NCBI GenBank assembly: GCA_013396655.1
Contig: WBMV01007712.1
Coordinates: 806,001 to 870,000, forward strand
Source: Campylorhamphus procurvoides
Lineage: Eukaryota; Chordata; Aves; Passeriformes; Dendrocolaptidae
DNA length: 64,000 bases
Direction: 5' to 3'
Under the pieces are notes generated by a model. The model was given only the letters and a program-made list of their open reading frames with translations. It had not been told where the DNA came from and searched no databases. Below are positions 61,601-64,000 of this stretch, piece by piece. How positions within the stretch are numbered: the stretch's first letter is position 1; every line of letters starts with the position of its first letter. The translations under genes and the position numbers were made by a program.

Positions 61601-64000
61601 TGTTTGCCTCTGGACTCATCTCAAAATGAACAAATGAAAGCTGAAAGATCACCCTGAGGACCTACAGAAACACACATGAAAAACAGGCTTATCTAAAGCA
61701 GCATGCATTTCTGGAGGAAAACATTGATAGCATGAATTTTATATCAGATCTTTACTTCACAGAGAGTGCTACATAAAACATTGTTGGCCAGAGCACTGCT
61801 GGTTTCAAAAGTCTTTTGTTATTCTCTTGTATGAAATAATCTTGTTGAGAAAATACTGTTTCCATGTGTTTAGATGACAGATTTCATTTCATCTTTGTCA
61901 TGTAAGTCTTCAACTTGTAGCTGGTACCCCAGATAATGCTCCTCCAAGTCAGATTTTCATAAGCCTGTGTTAACTATCTTGTTGAAAACACCTTGCACAC
62001 TTGACAACCAGCATCGTGATTAAGAATAAGACATAATGATAGGGAATTTCTCTATCCCTTAACTTTTGCTGAACAAAAACCTGATAGTTAATTTCACTGA
62101 CCAAGAGGTTTACTGACAGTTGGACATTCGGTTTTCACCTAATTGGTAGAGGGATAATCTTCTAATGATAACTGAAAGTTTCCATTGAATTTTCCTCTTC
62201 ATGGATTCTTCTAATCTGCAGACAAACTCCCGAAGATCCTTACTTTAGTAAGCCAGTATCCCAGGCAATCCCTAAAAGCTTCATGAAAATGTCACTCGTT
62301 GCTGTAGGTCCCTCATTTGCTGTAGACTCTGCTCAGCACTCCCTACCATTCCCCTCTAAAAATGGCTATTACAGCAGCAAGGTGATCAGCATACAGTAGA
62401 CTTGAGGTTTCTTTACTTCACACACTATGTTGGACTCTTTACTTCAGTACATTAAATTAAAAAATATTCAGATACACTTTTTAAGTATTTTTCACTCCTA
62501 CTGAATGAGTGACACTAAGAACTAAAGTTATTTTTCTCCTACCTTTATGAAGAGGATTGGGTTTTATTTCACCCTGATCTTACCACAGAATTATTAGAAG
62601 CTGTTTTCATGGTGCTTTAAGCTAAATACATTGTTTTATTAAAATTCTCTAGCTAAAAAAGAGATTACAGTTTGAAGTGCTAATACAGGAAAATATTTTT
62701 TTTGAGAATATATAAATGCTTCTGCTCCTAAACTAGAGTTGAACTTTAATCTGTTTTTAAGCACATTTCTAAACCAAGAGCTAAAAAATCTCCCAAGTAA
62801 TTAATCTTGTTGAATTACTTAAAAACAGAAATGATGCATTATTAATAGAAAAAAGAATCAAGTAGGAAAAATTCTTGAAACTTGGTATTCAAAAGGGATC
62901 TGAAAGCAGGGAGAAGGAAAGTACAGTTTGTAGGAGAAAAAAATAAAATCACAAGGAACTCAGTGCTCACTGTTCTGCAAATTTCTGCCCCATTATTTAT
63001 TAGTAATGCAAGAGCAGAGTGTCTGATTTCCACCTTCTAATCAAAACTATAAATCAGGTTTTTGCAGTTGTGAGTAACACCACTAGAAGAGTCAGAAAAA
63101 TTTAAGATGTCATTTTAGCACAGTCCTTATTGAAAGCAATAGTGAAAGCAATAACCTTTCCTCTTGAAATCTCAACTGGCTTAGATACTGTCTCAGAGTG
63201 CCACATTCTTTGCTCAGACCTTCACAATTTTCAAAGGAAAATAAAGAAGATTCAGCCGTGCAAACCTGTCCCCTCTCTGCATACAACATGTAGAGTAGTT
63301 TCCCTGGAGCTGGGTTCCCGCTGTCCCAGGAAAATCAGGATGGTGAGATATGCAGCAAGAATGTGCTTTCATTTCCCAAATTAGTTTCTGCTTACTGATC
63401 TGCTGCCTTGCAAAATGAGACATTTTCAGTGTTGCCCATCAAATTGTGCTGAGCAACAGAAAGCAAACCCATACACACTACACACACACTGATCCATGGA
63501 AGTGTTGCCAAAGTCAAAAACACTTGGAGAACTGATGAAAGTGTTTCCGAAGTGTGGAGAACTATGAATTACTGCAGCAAAGAACACCCAGACAGTACCC
63601 CTACAATTAGCACAGCCTTCTGCTACAACACAAAACACCAGAGAGCCCCAAAAATACCAGCGTGCATTTTGTGATGAAGATGGAGGGAATCCCACATCCA
63701 GAAACCAATTTACACCACCTTGAGTTCCTTAGCCAAAGAATTCTCTTCCATATTATCTTTACAGAGCTATACCAAAACAGCTGCTATGCCACATGAAATG
63801 CTTTTCTGCCTTCTATTGAGCCCGACTTAAATGCTTCATTCAATTATTACTTTTGTATTCAAAGATGGCTTATTTTCATGCAGATTTATGTTCCATTGTG
63901 CATAGAGGACATTCTTAATTGTGCTGAAACAACTGCAAATTTAATTAAAGTTTGCCATTCCAAGCATAAAATAGATTAAAGAAAATGCTGACAACAGTAA
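58669..64000. other. AT-rich non-coding stretch, no gene seen
   Basis: Contains a run of 15 T at 61462-61476 inside a pyrimidine-rich tract, and a short CA-rich stretch near 63475-63489. ORFs of 60-89 codons occur on both strands with no recognisable content. No repeat family or RNA gene was recognised. Confidence 0.5.

Noticed and set aside
1..64000. CRISPR array, tRNA, rRNA or prokaryotic gene clusters
   Set aside because: No regularly spaced repeats, no recognisable RNA gene and no coding density compatible with a prokaryote or virus.

Overview
The window looks like ordinary AT-rich, CpG-poor nuclear DNA from an amniote, most likely a bird. No bacterial or viral gene organisation is visible: no operons, no closely packed long ORFs, no ribosome binding sites. 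The longest uninterrupted reading frame is about 123 codons. The main taxonomic evidence is a set of CR1-type LINE fragments whose 3' ends and reverse-transcriptase-region remnants I can recognise, plus low interspersed-repeat density and repeated A-rich tracts broken by short C runs. Passerine is a weak guess; bird is reasonably supported; species cannot be given.

No protein-coding gene can be annotated with confidence. The window reads as a gene desert or as part of one or more very large introns. Region by region: 1-18 kb is unique AT-rich sequence with a POU/homeodomain-like motif cluster near 5.05 kb and one exon-like segment at 9.56 kb. 18-35 kb holds most of the recognisable mobile DNA: an old CR1 3' end at 18.24 kb, a 1.2 kb CR1 relic at 28.9-30.1 kb and further CR1 pieces at 34.5 and 35.8 kb. 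It also holds a tandem hairpin pair at 19.93 kb, a purine-rich block at 20.5 kb, a GC-rich CpG-poor block at 30.9-31.4 kb and a (GGA)14 microsatellite at 32.36 kb. 35-64 kb is again mostly unique AT-rich sequence, with several (CAAA)-like A-rich tracts, one better preserved CR1 3' end at 52.9 kb, a piece of a dispersed amniote repeat at 57.3 kb and two weak exon-like segments (46.57 and 58.22 kb).

All five CR1 pieces recognised lie in the same (minus) orientation. No tRNA, rRNA, CRISPR array, known microRNA or CpG island was recognised. Nothing here amounts to a clear novel biological system. The most checkable leads are the tandem hairpins at 19.93 kb, the exon-like segments, the motif cluster near 5.05 kb and the GC-rich block at 30.9 kb. 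All repeat identifications rest on remembered consensus patterns and were not tested by search.
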